From Pseudomonadota bacterium (GTDB lineage: Bacteria; Pseudomonadota; Alphaproteobacteria; Rhizobiales; Methylopilaceae): a DNA stretch of 32,121 nt. Positions 22,007 through 29,909 of the stretch are shown here, piece after piece. The stretch lies in the NCBI GenBank assembly GCA_023388965.1, contig JAEWFF010000012.1:1-32121 (forward strand), in the 5' to 3' direction. The notes under the pieces are model-generated. The model was not told the origin of the DNA and ran no database searches. It saw only the letters and a program-made list of their open reading frames with translations. Each line of letters opens with the position of its first letter. Within the stretch, counting starts at the first letter, position 1. The position numbers were made by a program, and so were the translations under genes.

Positions 22007-24028
22007 ATGCAGCAGACAGTTATATCCACCTTGCCGCAGGCGATCATGCGCCGCGACGGCGAACTCGCCGTCTTCGACATGGCAAGGATCAGGTCCGCCA
22101 TCGAGCGGGCCGGGCAGGTGACTGGAGAGATCGACGCCGGGGAGGCCGGGCGCATCGCCGCCGAGGTCGTCAAGGTGCTGATCCACCGCTTCCGCGAGCG
22201 CCCACCCCATGTCGAGGATGTGCAGGATATCGTCGAGCAGGCGCTGATCGCCGCCGACCGTTTCCAGACCGCGCGCGCCTATATCGTCTACCGCGATCAG
22301 CATGCGCGCCTGCGCGGCGACCGCACCGCGCTGGTCGATGTCGAATCCTCGATCAACGAATATCTCGACCGCGCCGACTGGCGCGTGAACGCCAATGCCA
22401 ATCAGGGCTATTCGCTCGGCGGCTTGATCCTGAACGCATCCGGCAAGATGGTCGCCAATTACTGGCTGACCCATGTCTACCCGCCCGAAATCGGCGAGGC
22501 GCACCGGCAGGGCGACATCCATATCCACGACCTCGATATGCTGTCCGGTTATTGCGCCGGCTGGTCGCTGCGCACGCTTCTGACCGAGGGGCTGAACGGC
22601 GTTCCCGGCAAGGTCGAGGCCGGGCCGCCGAAGCACATGTCGAGCGCGGTCGGCCAGATCGTCAATTTCCTCGGCACGCTGCAGAACGAATGGGCCGGCG
22701 CGCAGGCCTTCTCGTCGTTCGACACCTATATGGCGCCCTTCGTGCGCAAGGACGCGATGTCCTATCCGGACATCCTGCAGTGCATCCAGGAACTGATCTA
22801 CAATCTCAACGTCCCCTCGCGATGGGGCACGCAGACGCCGTTCACCAATCTCACCTTCGACTGGACCTGCCCGGAGGATCTGCGCGCGCAGGTGCCGGTG
22901 ATCGGCGGCGAGGAGATGGATTTCACCTATGGCGATCTTCAGGCCGAGATGGATCTCATCAACCGCGCCTATATGGAGATCATGACGCGGGGCGATGCCA
23001 AGGGGCGCGTCTTTACGTTCCCGATTCCGACCTACAACATCACGCCCGATTTCGACTGGGACAGCCCGAACGCCGATCTCCTGTTCTCGATGACCGCGAA
23101 ATACGGGCTGCCCTATTTCCAGAACTTCCTGAACTCCGATCTCAAGCCGCATATGGTCCGGTCCATGTGCTGCCGCTTGCAACTCGACCTGACGGAGCTT
23201 CTGAAACGCGGAAATGGTCTGTTCGGCAGCGCCGAACAGACGGGCTCGCTCGGTGTCGTGACGGTCAATTGCGCGCGACTCGGCTATCTGTGCCACGGCA
23301 GCGAGGAGACATTGTTCGCGCGTCTCGACATGCTGCTCGATCTCGGCCGCAACAGCCTTGAGATCAAGCGTAAGGTCATCCAGCGCCTGATGGATAACGG
23401 CCTGTTCCCCTACAGCAAACGCTATCTCGGCACGCTCCGTAACCACTTCTCGACGCTTGGCGTGAACGGCGTCAACGAGATGATCCGCAATTTCACCGGC
23501 GATCAGCACGACATCACGACCGAATGGGGCCACGATTTCGCGATGCGCCTGCTCGATCATGTCCGCGCGCGGATCACCTCCTATCAGGAAGAGACGGGCA
23601 ATCTGTACAATCTGGAAGCGACGCCCGCGGAAGGAACGACCTATCGCTTCGCCAAGGAGGATCGCAAGCGCTATCCGCGCATCGTCCAGGCCGGCACCGA
23701 GCACGAGCCCTATTACACCAATTCGAGCCAGCTTCCGGTCGGCTTCACCGACGATCCGTTCCATGCGCTGGAACTTCAGGACGGGCTCCAGACCAAATAT
23801 ACCGGCGGCACCGTTCTGCATCTTTACATGGGAACGCGCGTGTCGTCCGCCGATGCCTGCAAGAAGCTCGTGCGCCGGGCGCTGGAGAATTTCCGGCTTC
23901 CCTACATCACCGTCACGCCGACCTTCTCGATCTGCCCGGTCCACGGCCATATCGAGGGCGAGCACGAGTTCTGCCCGAAATGCGACGAGGAACGCCTCGC
24001 GCAGAAGCGGCACGCCGCCGCAAGCTGA
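22007..24028 (+). CDS. nrdD: Anaerobic (class III) ribonucleoside-triphosphate reductase, large part lacking the glycyl-radical loop
   Basis: A 673-aa protein. The N-terminal ATP-cone (about residues 10-100) is followed by the glycyl-radical-enzyme barrel with typical blocks INEYLDRADWRVNANANQGY, HIHDLDMLSGYCAGWSLR, PSRWGTQTPFTNLTFDW and MCCRLQLDLTELLKRGNGLF. Near the C-terminus, residues 643-659 hold a CPVH...CPKC zinc motif. It should reduce ribonucleotides to deoxynucleotides without oxygen. The protein stops about 15 residues after the zinc motif and has no RVxGY glycyl-radical sequence, which family members carry on the same chain. That loop is encoded by the next gene, 15 bases on and in the same frame. 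ATG 22007 was preferred over TTG 21989 because GAGGGGG precedes it. Confidence 0.93.
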   Translation: MQQTVISTLPQAIMRRDGELAVFDMARIRSAIERAGQVTGEIDAGEAGRIAAEVVKVLIHRFRERPPHVEDVQDIVEQALIAADRFQTARAYIVYRDQHARLRGDRTALVDVESSINEYLDRADWRVNANANQGYSLGGLILNASGKMVANYWLTHVYPPEIGEAHRQGDIHIHDLDMLSGYCAGWSLRTLLTEGLNGVPGKVEAGPPKHMSSAVGQIVNFLGTLQNEWAGAQAFSSFDTYMAPFVRKDAMSYPDILQCIQELIYNLNVPSRWGTQTPFTNLTFDWTCPEDLRAQVPVIGGEEMDFTYGDLQAEMDLINRAYMEIMTRGDAKGRVFTFPIPTYNITPDFDWDSPNADLLFSMTAKYGLPYFQNFLNSDLKPHMVRSMCCRLQLDLTELLKRGNGLFGSAEQTGSLGVVTVNCARLGYLCHGSEETLFARLDMLLDLGRNSLEIKRKVIQRLMDNGLFPYSKRYLGTLRNHFSTLGVNGVNEMIRNFTGDQHDITTEWGHDFAMRLLDHVRARITSYQEETGNLYNLEATPAEGTTYRFAKEDRKRYPRIVQAGTEHEPYYTNSSQLPVGFTDDPFHALELQDGLQTKYTGGTVLHLYMGTRVSSADACKKLVRRALENFRLPYITVTPTFSICPVHGHIEGEHEFCPKCDEERLAQKRHAAAS

Positions 24029-24043
24029 GAAGGAGAGAGGAAC

Positions 24044-24232
24044 ATGCGAAATCTGAATTCGGGAGATCTGACCTCGAAGGGCATCACCTTGCGCGAGGAC
24101 GAGCGCCAGCCCTGCGAAATCTGGACGCGCGTGATGGGCTATCACCGTCCGGTGTCCTCGTTCAATCGCGGCAAGAAAGGCGAGTTCCATGAACGCCGCT
24201 ACTTCAGCGAAGAGCGTGCGCGGCTTGGCTGA
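24044..24232 (+). CDS. Separate glycyl-radical subunit of class III ribonucleotide reductase (62 aa)
   Basis: A 62-aa protein that is the missing C-terminus of NrdD. C24 in QPCEIW is followed by RVMGYHRP with the likely radical glycine G32, then FNRGKKGEFHERRYF, matching the end of normal NrdD chains. ATG 24044 has its own strong ribosome binding site, AAGGAGAGAGG. It begins 15 bases after the nrdD TGA in the same reading frame, with no other stop between, so one base change would fuse them. Independent translation is the best reading because of the dedicated ribosome binding site. NrdG should install the radical on G32, and the peptide must dock into the NrdD active site. The arrangement recalls the YfiD/GrcA spare part of pyruvate formate-lyase. 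nrdG overlaps its end by 44 bp. Confidence 0.85.
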   Translation: MRNLNSGDLTSKGITLREDERQPCEIWTRVMGYHRPVSSFNRGKKGEFHERRYFSEERARLG

Positions 24233-24878
24233 ACTGCGTGTCGGTGGGCTCGAACGGCTGTCCATGTGCGACTGGCCGGGCGAGCTCGCCGCAACGATCT
24301 TCTGCCAGGGTTGCCCGTGGGATTGTCCGTACTGCCACAACCCGCATCTTCTGCCCGTTGCTGGGCAGCACGAAATTGCGTGGCGCGAGGTGGTGGATTT
24401 TCTGAAAAGCCGGCGCGGTCTGCTCGACGGCGTCGTCTTTTCGGGCGGCGAGCCGACGCTTCAATCGGCTCTGCCGCAGGCCATCGCCGAGGTCCGCGAT
24501 CTCGGGTTCAGGATCGGCCTGCACACGGCCGGACCCTATCCGGGGCGGCTCGCGGCGGTGCTGCCGCTTCTCGATTGGGTCGGCTTCGACATCAAGGCGC
24601 CGTTCGCGGAATATCGCGGCATCACGCAGGTGCCGGGCAGCGGCGACAAGGCCCTCGTCAGTTTCCGCCATCTGATCGCGAGCGGTGTGCCCTTTCAGGC
24701 GCGCACGACCGTGCATCCCGATCTGCTCGACGAGGCGGCGCTGGAACGTCTGCTCGCCGATCTTCATGCGCTCGGCGTCCATGAACACAAGATACAGGTG
24801 TTCCGGCCGCAGGGCTGCGTGGACGATACCCTCCTGCGGTCCGCCGCGGCTCCGCTCAGGCCAGCTCCGTCTCCGTAA
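24189..24878 (+). CDS. nrdG: Anaerobic ribonucleotide reductase-activating protein (radical SAM)
   Basis: A 229-aa radical SAM enzyme that generates the glycyl radical on class III ribonucleotide reductase. The cluster motif CPWDCPYC gives C42, C46 and C49, with CHNP following. The SAM-binding GGEPT segment (VVFSGGEPTLQ), the HTAGPYP strand and DWVGFDIKAPF are typical of the longer NrdG/PFL-activase-like type. ATG 24189 lies within the 62-aa gene upstream (44-bp overlap), so translation is probably coupled with its glycyl-radical substrate. The 3' end overlaps the convergent 118-aa gene by 23 bp. Confidence 0.94.
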   Translation: MNAATSAKSVRGLAELRVGGLERLSMCDWPGELAATIFCQGCPWDCPYCHNPHLLPVAGQHEIAWREVVDFLKSRRGLLDGVVFSGGEPTLQSALPQAIAEVRDLGFRIGLHTAGPYPGRLAAVLPLLDWVGFDIKAPFAEYRGITQVPGSGDKALVSFRHLIASGVPFQARTTVHPDLLDEAALERLLADLHALGVHEHKIQVFRPQGCVDDTLLRSAAAPLRPAPSP

Positions 24879-25212
24879 CGGTGCGAAGATTCTCGGCAGC
24901 CGATTCTGCGGACGTTGCGATGTCGTCGAACAGCAGCGCCATTTCCGTAAAGACGGTGCGGTCCGGTTCGATATCCGTCACCTGATTGAGCTCCTGAAGC
25001 AAAGACAGAATCGAGACGATGCGCTCCTTGTGATCGCGCGCGATGGCCATGCAGCGGCGCGTCAGCCGCCTCTGTTCGTAACTCGCGAAGCGATCGATCG
25101 CATTGCGCACGGTCTCCTTGCACTCGCAGTCGAGATCGGTATGCGCAAGAACCGCCTGAAGACGGTGCATCAGGGCGGCGGTGTTCTCCATCTCCGGTCG
25201 CGTATGGCGCAT
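24856..25212 (-). CDS. Unknown 118-aa helical protein at the end of the ubiTUV operon
   Basis: A small soluble protein of predicted high helix content, with no signal peptide or membrane segment. I do not recognise a family. Visible features are a cysteine pair in DLDCECKETVRNAID, an arginine-rich YEQRRLTRRCMAIARDHKER stretch, and an acidic C-terminal helix (DDIATSAESAAENL). ATG 25212 lies 12 bases after the ubiV stop, with AAAGACG upstream, so it is probably the last gene of ubiT-ubiU-ubiV-X. Co-transcription suggests a helper in oxygen-independent ubiquinone synthesis or an anaerobiosis-linked regulator or adaptor. This is inference. Its 3' end overlaps nrdG by 23 bp on the other strand. 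Confidence 0.72.
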   Translation of the reverse strand: MRHTRPEMENTAALMHRLQAVLAHTDLDCECKETVRNAIDRFASYEQRRLTRRCMAIARDHKERIVSILSLLQELNQVTDIEPDRTVFTEMALLFDDIATSAESAAENLRTVTETELA

Positions 25213-25224
25213 GATGGACGTCTT

Positions 25225-26124
25225 TCAGGCCGCAGGCGTTTCGATGAAAGCAGCTCCTTCGCGGCCATGAAGGAAGCCGTTGCTGAAGGCGAAACCGGGG
25301 CAAAGCGCGCGCAGCTTCTCTTCGAGAACCGGAGGTTCGGTTTCTCCTTTGACGGCCGCGCGGAATATCCGCGCCACGCCGGCCATGTCGCATGTCTGCG
25401 GCGAAAGGCGGATGGCGGCGACGCCGGCTTCCGCCAGCGCGGGAATCTCGCCGAGCAGGTTGAGACAGGTATGCGACATTGTCTGCACGCCGTTCATGGC
25501 GAGGAAGCCCTTGCCGTCGAGCGTGTCGATGGCAAGCCCGTCCGGGTCCTTCTCGCAGACGAAGCGGCAATTGTCCTTGGTCAGATCGTGAAGACGCGCA
25601 TGATAGCAGCGCGCCGAGATCGCCAGCGGAACGCGGCCGAACGCCTGAACCTCCACTTCCGTCTGTGGCACGGCACCGGCGATGGCAGCGATTGCGCGGA
25701 GCGGAAGCTCCTGGGGCAAGCAGATCCGCTCCGCGCCAAGGCCGGCGAGGTAACGCGCCGTCGCCTCGTTATAGACGTTCACGGACGGCCCGATTGCGTG
25801 CGGCCGTCCGTCGAGATGCGAGAGGCAGGAAACGTCGTTGGCCTCGACCGGCAGCGCCGCGCCGCGCGCGAGCAGTTCGGTCTCGCGCCGTTCGCGCTCC
25901 AGGGTCGGCATGATGAGAGAACCGAGAAGTACGTTCTTTCCGCCGGCCCGAAGCCGGTCGATCACGGGCTCGATATAGGGCGCGATGAACGGCCGGCGCT
26001 TCGAGCATACGATCTCGCCGATAACGACGTTGTCGATCGCCTCCTCGTCGGCCATGGCGTAGTGGAAATCCCGCCATGTCTCGGCAGGCCAGTTGAACAG
26101 AACCGGGCCTAACGTGATCTGCAT
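25225..26124 (-). CDS. ubiV: UbiV, U32-family protein of O2-independent ubiquinone hydroxylation
   Basis: A 299-aa peptidase-U32-like protein that carries a 4Fe-4S cluster and, with UbiU, hydroxylates ubiquinone intermediates without O2. The four cluster cysteines are C40 (IGEIVCSKRRP), C173 (SARCYHARLHD), C186 and C190 (KDNCRFVCEKD). The last three keep the 13- and 4-residue spacing reported for the E. coli protein. The N-terminus LGPVLFNWPAE is typical. ATG 26124 lies 10 bases after the ubiU stop. The protein is soluble and works as a heterodimer with UbiU, with UbiT as lipid-binding accessory. Confidence 0.95.
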   Translation of the reverse strand: MQITLGPVLFNWPAETWRDFHYAMADEEAIDNVVIGEIVCSKRRPFIAPYIEPVIDRLRAGGKNVLLGSLIMPTLERERRETELLARGAALPVEANDVSCLSHLDGRPHAIGPSVNVYNEATARYLAGLGAERICLPQELPLRAIAAIAGAVPQTEVEVQAFGRVPLAISARCYHARLHDLTKDNCRFVCEKDPDGLAIDTLDGKGFLAMNGVQTMSHTCLNLLGEIPALAEAGVAAIRLSPQTCDMAGVARIFRAAVKGETEPPVLEEKLRALCPGFAFSNGFLHGREGAAFIETPAA

Positions 26125-26134
26125 GACCGGCCGC

Positions 26135-27112
26135 CTATCGCCATGAGCGCCGGTAGGCGCCCTCGGTCGTCGCGCCGCCTTCGCTCATATCGGCGAGATC
26201 GGCCGCGATGTAGGTATCGTCCGCGCTGCCGGCGTCGAGCGCTGCCCGGAACGAACGCACGACGCGTTCGACATAGGCACGGCCGCGCTGACGCCCCTCG
26301 ATTTTCAGCGCGGCGACGCCGGCAGCGCGAAGCTGCGGCAGAACCGTACGTGCGTCGAGGCTGACCGGCTCTTCGAACAGATAGCCGCCCCCCTCGCTCG
26401 TGTTGAACCGGCCCTTGCAGAGCGTCGGATAGGCGGCGGGCTCACCTTCGGCGAATATGTTGATGGTGAAATCGCCTAGCCGCGATGTCAGGCTTCCGCC
26501 GCGTGGCTCGTAGCTGACATGGCTCGCCGGCGAGCAGACGCCGTTCATATTGGGCGAGAGCCCCGTCGCATAGGACGACAGGCTGCACCGCCCTTCGGCC
26601 ATGACACACATGCCGCCGAAGGCGAACACTTCCGTCTCGCACATGATCGAGCGCGTCAGTTTGGCGATCTCCTCGACGGTCAGTACGCGCGGAAGAACGA
26701 CGCGCTTGACGCCGAAATTCTCGACGAAGAAACGGATGGCATCCGGTGTCGTGGCGGCAGCCTGTACCGAGAGATGAAGGCGGGTGTCGGGATGGCTTCG
26801 CGCCGCATAGTGGATCAATCCGATATCGGCGAGGATGAGCGCGTCCGCGCCAAGCGTCGCGGCATCGTCCACCGCGCGCTGCCACAAATCCTCGAAACCG
26901 GCCTGCGGAAACGTATTGATGGCAACCAGAACCCGCGCGCCATGTGCATGGGCATAATCCACGCCGGCGCGCATTTCGTTGCGGTCGAAATTCAGGCCCG
27001 GAAAATTGCGCGCATTGGTGCGGTCACGAAAGCCGCAATAGACGGCATCGGCGCCGGCATCCACGGCGGCGCGCAGAACGGATGGCGTTCCCGCCGGGCA
27101 GATCAGTTCCAT
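26135..27112 (-). CDS. ubiU: UbiU, U32-family protein of O2-independent ubiquinone hydroxylation
   Basis: A 325-aa U32 protein. It starts MELICPAGTPSVLRAAVDAG and has the cluster cysteines C169, C176, C193 and C232 (GGMCVMAEGRC, NGVCSPASHV, YPTLCKGR), at the same positions as the E. coli UbiU cluster ligands. With UbiV it performs the anaerobic hydroxylations of the ubiquinone ring, using a donor thought to be prephenate. ATG 27112 overlaps the end of ubiT by 10 bp. Tight spacing to ubiV indicates one operon controlled by the Dnr-type site at 27693-27706. Confidence 0.96.
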   Translation of the reverse strand: MELICPAGTPSVLRAAVDAGADAVYCGFRDRTNARNFPGLNFDRNEMRAGVDYAHAHGARVLVAINTFPQAGFEDLWQRAVDDAATLGADALILADIGLIHYAARSHPDTRLHLSVQAAATTPDAIRFFVENFGVKRVVLPRVLTVEEIAKLTRSIMCETEVFAFGGMCVMAEGRCSLSSYATGLSPNMNGVCSPASHVSYEPRGGSLTSRLGDFTINIFAEGEPAAYPTLCKGRFNTSEGGGYLFEEPVSLDARTVLPQLRAAGVAALKIEGRQRGRAYVERVVRSFRAALDAGSADDTYIAADLADMSEGGATTEGAYRRSWR

Positions 27113-27648
27113 GCGGCCGCCGCTTCGCTCTGTACTGTGTCCGGCGTGAATTGCCGGGCCGCTGCACGCAGAAGATCGCGCACGGGACGCGCCATGGGCC
27201 CGAGCGGGGTGGCCAATTCGGCGGCGATGTCGAGCCGCGCATCGTCGATTGCGTTGCGCAAGGCGAGCACGGCCCCGACATCGCCCTCGACGGTCAGATC
27301 GCGCGAGAAGAACAGGGCATCGCCATCGGCGCGCCCCTCGGCAAGCGCGACGAGCGACATCAGCGGGCCGGAGATGACGGCATCGTGCGAAGTGCCCGCG
27401 ATCCGGCGCACGACATTCAGCCTCGTGTCGGGTGCTCCGGGATGCAGGAGAAACGCAAACGGCATGTCCGTCGGTACGATGGCGAACACCGCCTCCGCAT
27501 GCTCGCCGAGACGCGCGAACATGTCCGGGTTGCGCGCCGCAAGCCGCGCGGTCAGCCCTGCGAGCAGAAGCTCGAGCGGCTTCAGCGGCAAAGGCCGCAG
27601 CGCAAGCGAGATAATGGCGGGTATGGCCAGGCGGTCGGGAGACGGCAT
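27103..27648 (-). CDS. ubiT: UbiT, SCP2-domain lipid-binding protein for anaerobic ubiquinone synthesis
   Basis: A 181-aa soluble protein with a sterol-carrier-like (SCP2) domain. The LKPLELLLAGLTARLAARNP segment, SGPLMSLVALAEGRADGDAL and FSRDLTVEGDVGAVLALRNA mark the fold, the last being the usual UbiT/UbiJ signature. UbiT takes over the role of UbiJ in ubiquinone synthesis without oxygen, binding the prenylated intermediates. ATG 27648 is chosen because AGGAGG precedes it perfectly. It is the first gene of ubiT-ubiU-ubiV, divergent from ubiD, and overlaps ubiU by 10 bp. Confidence 0.92.
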   Translation of the reverse strand: MPSPDRLAIPAIISLALRPLPLKPLELLLAGLTARLAARNPDMFARLGEHAEAVFAIVPTDMPFAFLLHPGAPDTRLNVVRRIAGTSHDAVISGPLMSLVALAEGRADGDALFFSRDLTVEGDVGAVLALRNAIDDARLDIAAELATPLGPMARPVRDLLRAAARQFTPDTVQSEAAAAWN

Positions 27649-27692
27649 GGTTCCTCCTGTCTCTCCCTTAGCGCAGGGCTTGCGCAAATTCC

Positions 27693-27706
27693 TTGCTCTG
27701 GCGCAA
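27693..27706. promoter_or_regulatory. Dnr/FNR-type site between divergent ubiTUV and ubiDX operons
   Basis: TTGCTCTGGCGCAA fits TTG-N8-CAA. Start sites about 41 bases away would be near 27658 (about 10 bases before the ubiT ATG) and near 27741 (about 16 bases before the ubiD GTG). One site may therefore control both arms of anaerobic ubiquinone synthesis. Confidence 0.6.
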
Positions 27707-27756
27707 TGCCGTCCGGACGCCGCTCTGGCAATCAGCGCAGGAAAGAAGGGGGCCTC

Positions 27757-29283
27757 GTGTTCCGCGACCTGCCGCTTTTTGCTGATCTTCGCGACTTCCT
27801 CCGATATCTGGAGGGCGCCGGGCAGGTCGTGCGTGTTCCCGCGCCGGTCTCGGTCATTCACGACACAACCGAGATTCACCGCCGTGTTCTCGAAGCCAAC
27901 GGCCCGGTTCTGATCTTCGAAAAGCCCGTGCGTATGGATGGCGAGATTTCCAGCATCCCGCTCGTCGTCAATCTGTTCGGCACAGCCGAGCGTGTCGCCT
28001 GGGGCCTCGGCGTACGTCCGGAGCGCGTCGGCGAACTCGCCGAGCAATTGATGGAAATGCGCGAGCCCAACGCGCCGGGATCGCTCCGGGATGCGGCTGC
28101 CAAATTGCCGCTCGCGCGCGCGGCCCTCGCCATGCGCCCGAAAACCGCGTCCTCGCATCCGTCGGCACGCTCTGTCATGACAGGAGACGCGATCGAACTC
28201 GGCGCGCTTCCCGTTCCGATCTGCTGGCCGAGCGAGCCCGCGCCGCTCATCACCTGGCCGCTCGTCGTGACGCGCGCGCCCGGACAGAACCTCTCCGGGA
28301 ACGTCAATATGGGCGTCTACCGGATGCAGGTTCTGCGGCGCGACCGCCTCATCATGCGTTGGCTCGAACATCGCGGCGGCGCGCGCCATCATGCCGAATG
28401 GGCGGCGCAGGGGCGCGATACGCCGGTCGCCGTCGTCATCGGCGCCGATCCTGCGACCATCCTGTCTGCTGTCCTGCCATTGCCGGAAGCCGTCTCCGAA
28501 CTGAGCTTTTCGGGCATTCTGCGTGGAGAACGCCCGCAGCTCATGCCGTGCGTCAGCGTGCCGCTCGCCGTGCCTGCCTGCGCCGAGATCGTGATCGAGG
28601 GCACGGTCTCGCGCCACGAAACCGCGCCCGAAGGGCCTTATGGCGACCATACGGGTTATTACAACTCGGTCGAGCGATTCCCGGTCATGCGCGTAACCGC
28701 GATCACCATGCGGCGCTCGCCGCTGTTCCTGTCGACCTTTACGGGGCGTCCGCCGGACGAGCCCTCGCGCATCGGCGAGGTTCTCAACCGGCTGTTCGTT
28801 CCGTTCGTCCGCCGCCAGTTTCCCGAAGTGCGCGATATATGGCTGCCGCCGGATGCGTGTTCCTACCGCATGGCGATCGTCTCGATCCGCAAGCGTTACG
28901 CCGGCCAGGCGCGCCGCCTGATGCTCGGTCTGTGGTCGGTACTGCCGCAGATGTCCTACACAAAATATCTCGTCATCGTGGACGAGGATATCGATGTGCG
29001 CTCGTGGCGCGATGTCGTCTGGGCCATTTCCACGAGGGCCGATCCATCGCGCGATATGGTGCGGATCGGCGATACGCCCATCGATTATCTCGATTTTGCT
29101 TCGCCGAAAGCGGGCCTTGGCGGCAAGCTCGGCATCGACGCCACCTCGAAGATCGGATCGGAAACCGAGCGCGAATGGGGCCGCGTCATCGAAAGCGATC
29201 CGGTCGTCGTCGCGCGGGTCGATGCGATGTGGTCCGAACTCGGGCTCGAGCGGTCGGGCCGCGCGGTGGAGAGCGTGCGATGA
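27757..29283 (+). CDS. ubiD: UbiD, prenylated-FMN-dependent 4-hydroxy-3-polyprenylbenzoate decarboxylase
   Basis: A 508-aa decarboxylase of the ubiquinone pathway. The prFMN and active-site segment EGPYGDHTGYYN starts at E292. Other family blocks are NLFGTAERVAWGLGV near residue 70, SGNVNMGVYRMQVL, and ASPKAGLGGKLGIDATSKIG near the C-terminus. The length is close to that of E. coli UbiD. The start is GTG 27757, with AGAAGGGGG upstream. The next gene, ubiX, makes its prFMN cofactor and overlaps by 4 bp. Being in a Dnr-type operon opposite ubiTUV marks it as the anaerobic decarboxylation step, though another UbiD elsewhere in the genome is possible. Confidence 0.95.
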   Translation: MFRDLPLFADLRDFLRYLEGAGQVVRVPAPVSVIHDTTEIHRRVLEANGPVLIFEKPVRMDGEISSIPLVVNLFGTAERVAWGLGVRPERVGELAEQLMEMREPNAPGSLRDAAAKLPLARAALAMRPKTASSHPSARSVMTGDAIELGALPVPICWPSEPAPLITWPLVVTRAPGQNLSGNVNMGVYRMQVLRRDRLIMRWLEHRGGARHHAEWAAQGRDTPVAVVIGADPATILSAVLPLPEAVSELSFSGILRGERPQLMPCVSVPLAVPACAEIVIEGTVSRHETAPEGPYGDHTGYYNSVERFPVMRVTAITMRRSPLFLSTFTGRPPDEPSRIGEVLNRLFVPFVRRQFPEVRDIWLPPDACSYRMAIVSIRKRYAGQARRLMLGLWSVLPQMSYTKYLVIVDEDIDVRSWRDVVWAISTRADPSRDMVRIGDTPIDYLDFASPKAGLGGKLGIDATSKIGSETEREWGRVIESDPVVVARVDAMWSELGLERSGRAVESVR

Positions 29284-29909
29284 GCGCGCCGAAGCGGATC
29301 GTCGTCGGCATCAGCGGCGCCTCGGGCGCTGCGCTCGGCCTGCGGGCGTTGGAGCTTCTGTCCGCGGCGCCGGATGTCGAGGTGCATCTGGTCATGTCGC
29401 CGGCTGCCGAGCGTGTCGCGATCGAGGAGATCGGGCGCGGCGGTCTCAATCTTGCGCGGCAATTGGCGCATGCCGTTCACGATTGTGCGGATGTCGGGGC
29501 GAGCCTTGCCAGCGGTTCCGTGCGTACCGATGGAATGCTGGTCGCGCCGTGCTCGATGCGCACTTTGTCCGTCATCGCCTACGGAAATACCGACAATCTT
29601 CTGACGCGCGCGGCCGATGTCCATCTCAAGGAAAGGCGGCCGCTGGTCCTTCTGGTGCGCGAAAGCCCGCTCCATCTCGGCCATATCCGCGCCATGGCGC
29701 AGGCGACCGAGGCAGGCGCCATCGTCGCGCCGGCTGTTCCCGCCTTCTATCTGAAGCCGGTCACGGCCGAACACTGGATCGACCAGATCGCCCGCCGCGC
29801 CCTTGCTTTGCTCGGGCTCGGCAGCAGCACGCGGCAGCCCGTGGAATGGGGTGCGGATGCGCACTTTTCGGATGTAACGACGATTGTGGAAGGTGTCGAA
29901 CCGTCATGA
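29280..29909 (+). CDS. ubiX: UbiX, flavin prenyltransferase
   Basis: A 209-aa flavoprotein that prenylates FMN to give the prFMN cofactor of UbiD. The N-terminal VVGISGASGAALGLRALELL binds FMN phosphate. The VAPCSMRTLSVIAYGNTDNLLTRAADV block and KERRPLVLLVRESPLHLGHI are standard UbiX signatures. ATG 29280 overlaps the ubiD stop (ATGA), so cofactor-maker and enzyme are coupled. The next gene, a Crp/Fnr regulator, also overlaps its stop by 4 bp. Confidence 0.96.
   Translation: MSAPKRIVVGISGASGAALGLRALELLSAAPDVEVHLVMSPAAERVAIEEIGRGGLNLARQLAHAVHDCADVGASLASGSVRTDGMLVAPCSMRTLSVIAYGNTDNLLTRAADVHLKERRPLVLLVRESPLHLGHIRAMAQATEAGAIVAPAVPAFYLKPVTAEHWIDQIARRALALLGLGSSTRQPVEWGADAHFSDVTTIVEGVEPS

Noticed and set aside
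24026..24028. Selenocysteine or readthrough at the nrdD TGA
   Set aside because: The downstream 62-aa frame has its own strong ribosome binding site and ATG, and the bases after the TGA do not form an evident SECIS-like stem. A simple split gene is more likely, though readthrough is not formally excluded.
21905..24340. A very long open frame on the minus strand opposite nrdD
   Set aside because: High-GC codon bias opens the antisense frame. Its translation has no family character, while the plus strand encodes clear NrdD motifs.
27103..28650. An extended minus-strand frame running from ubiT back through ubiD
   Set aside because: Only the part from ATG 27648 resembles UbiT and has an AGGAGG site. 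The upstream part is antisense to ubiD.
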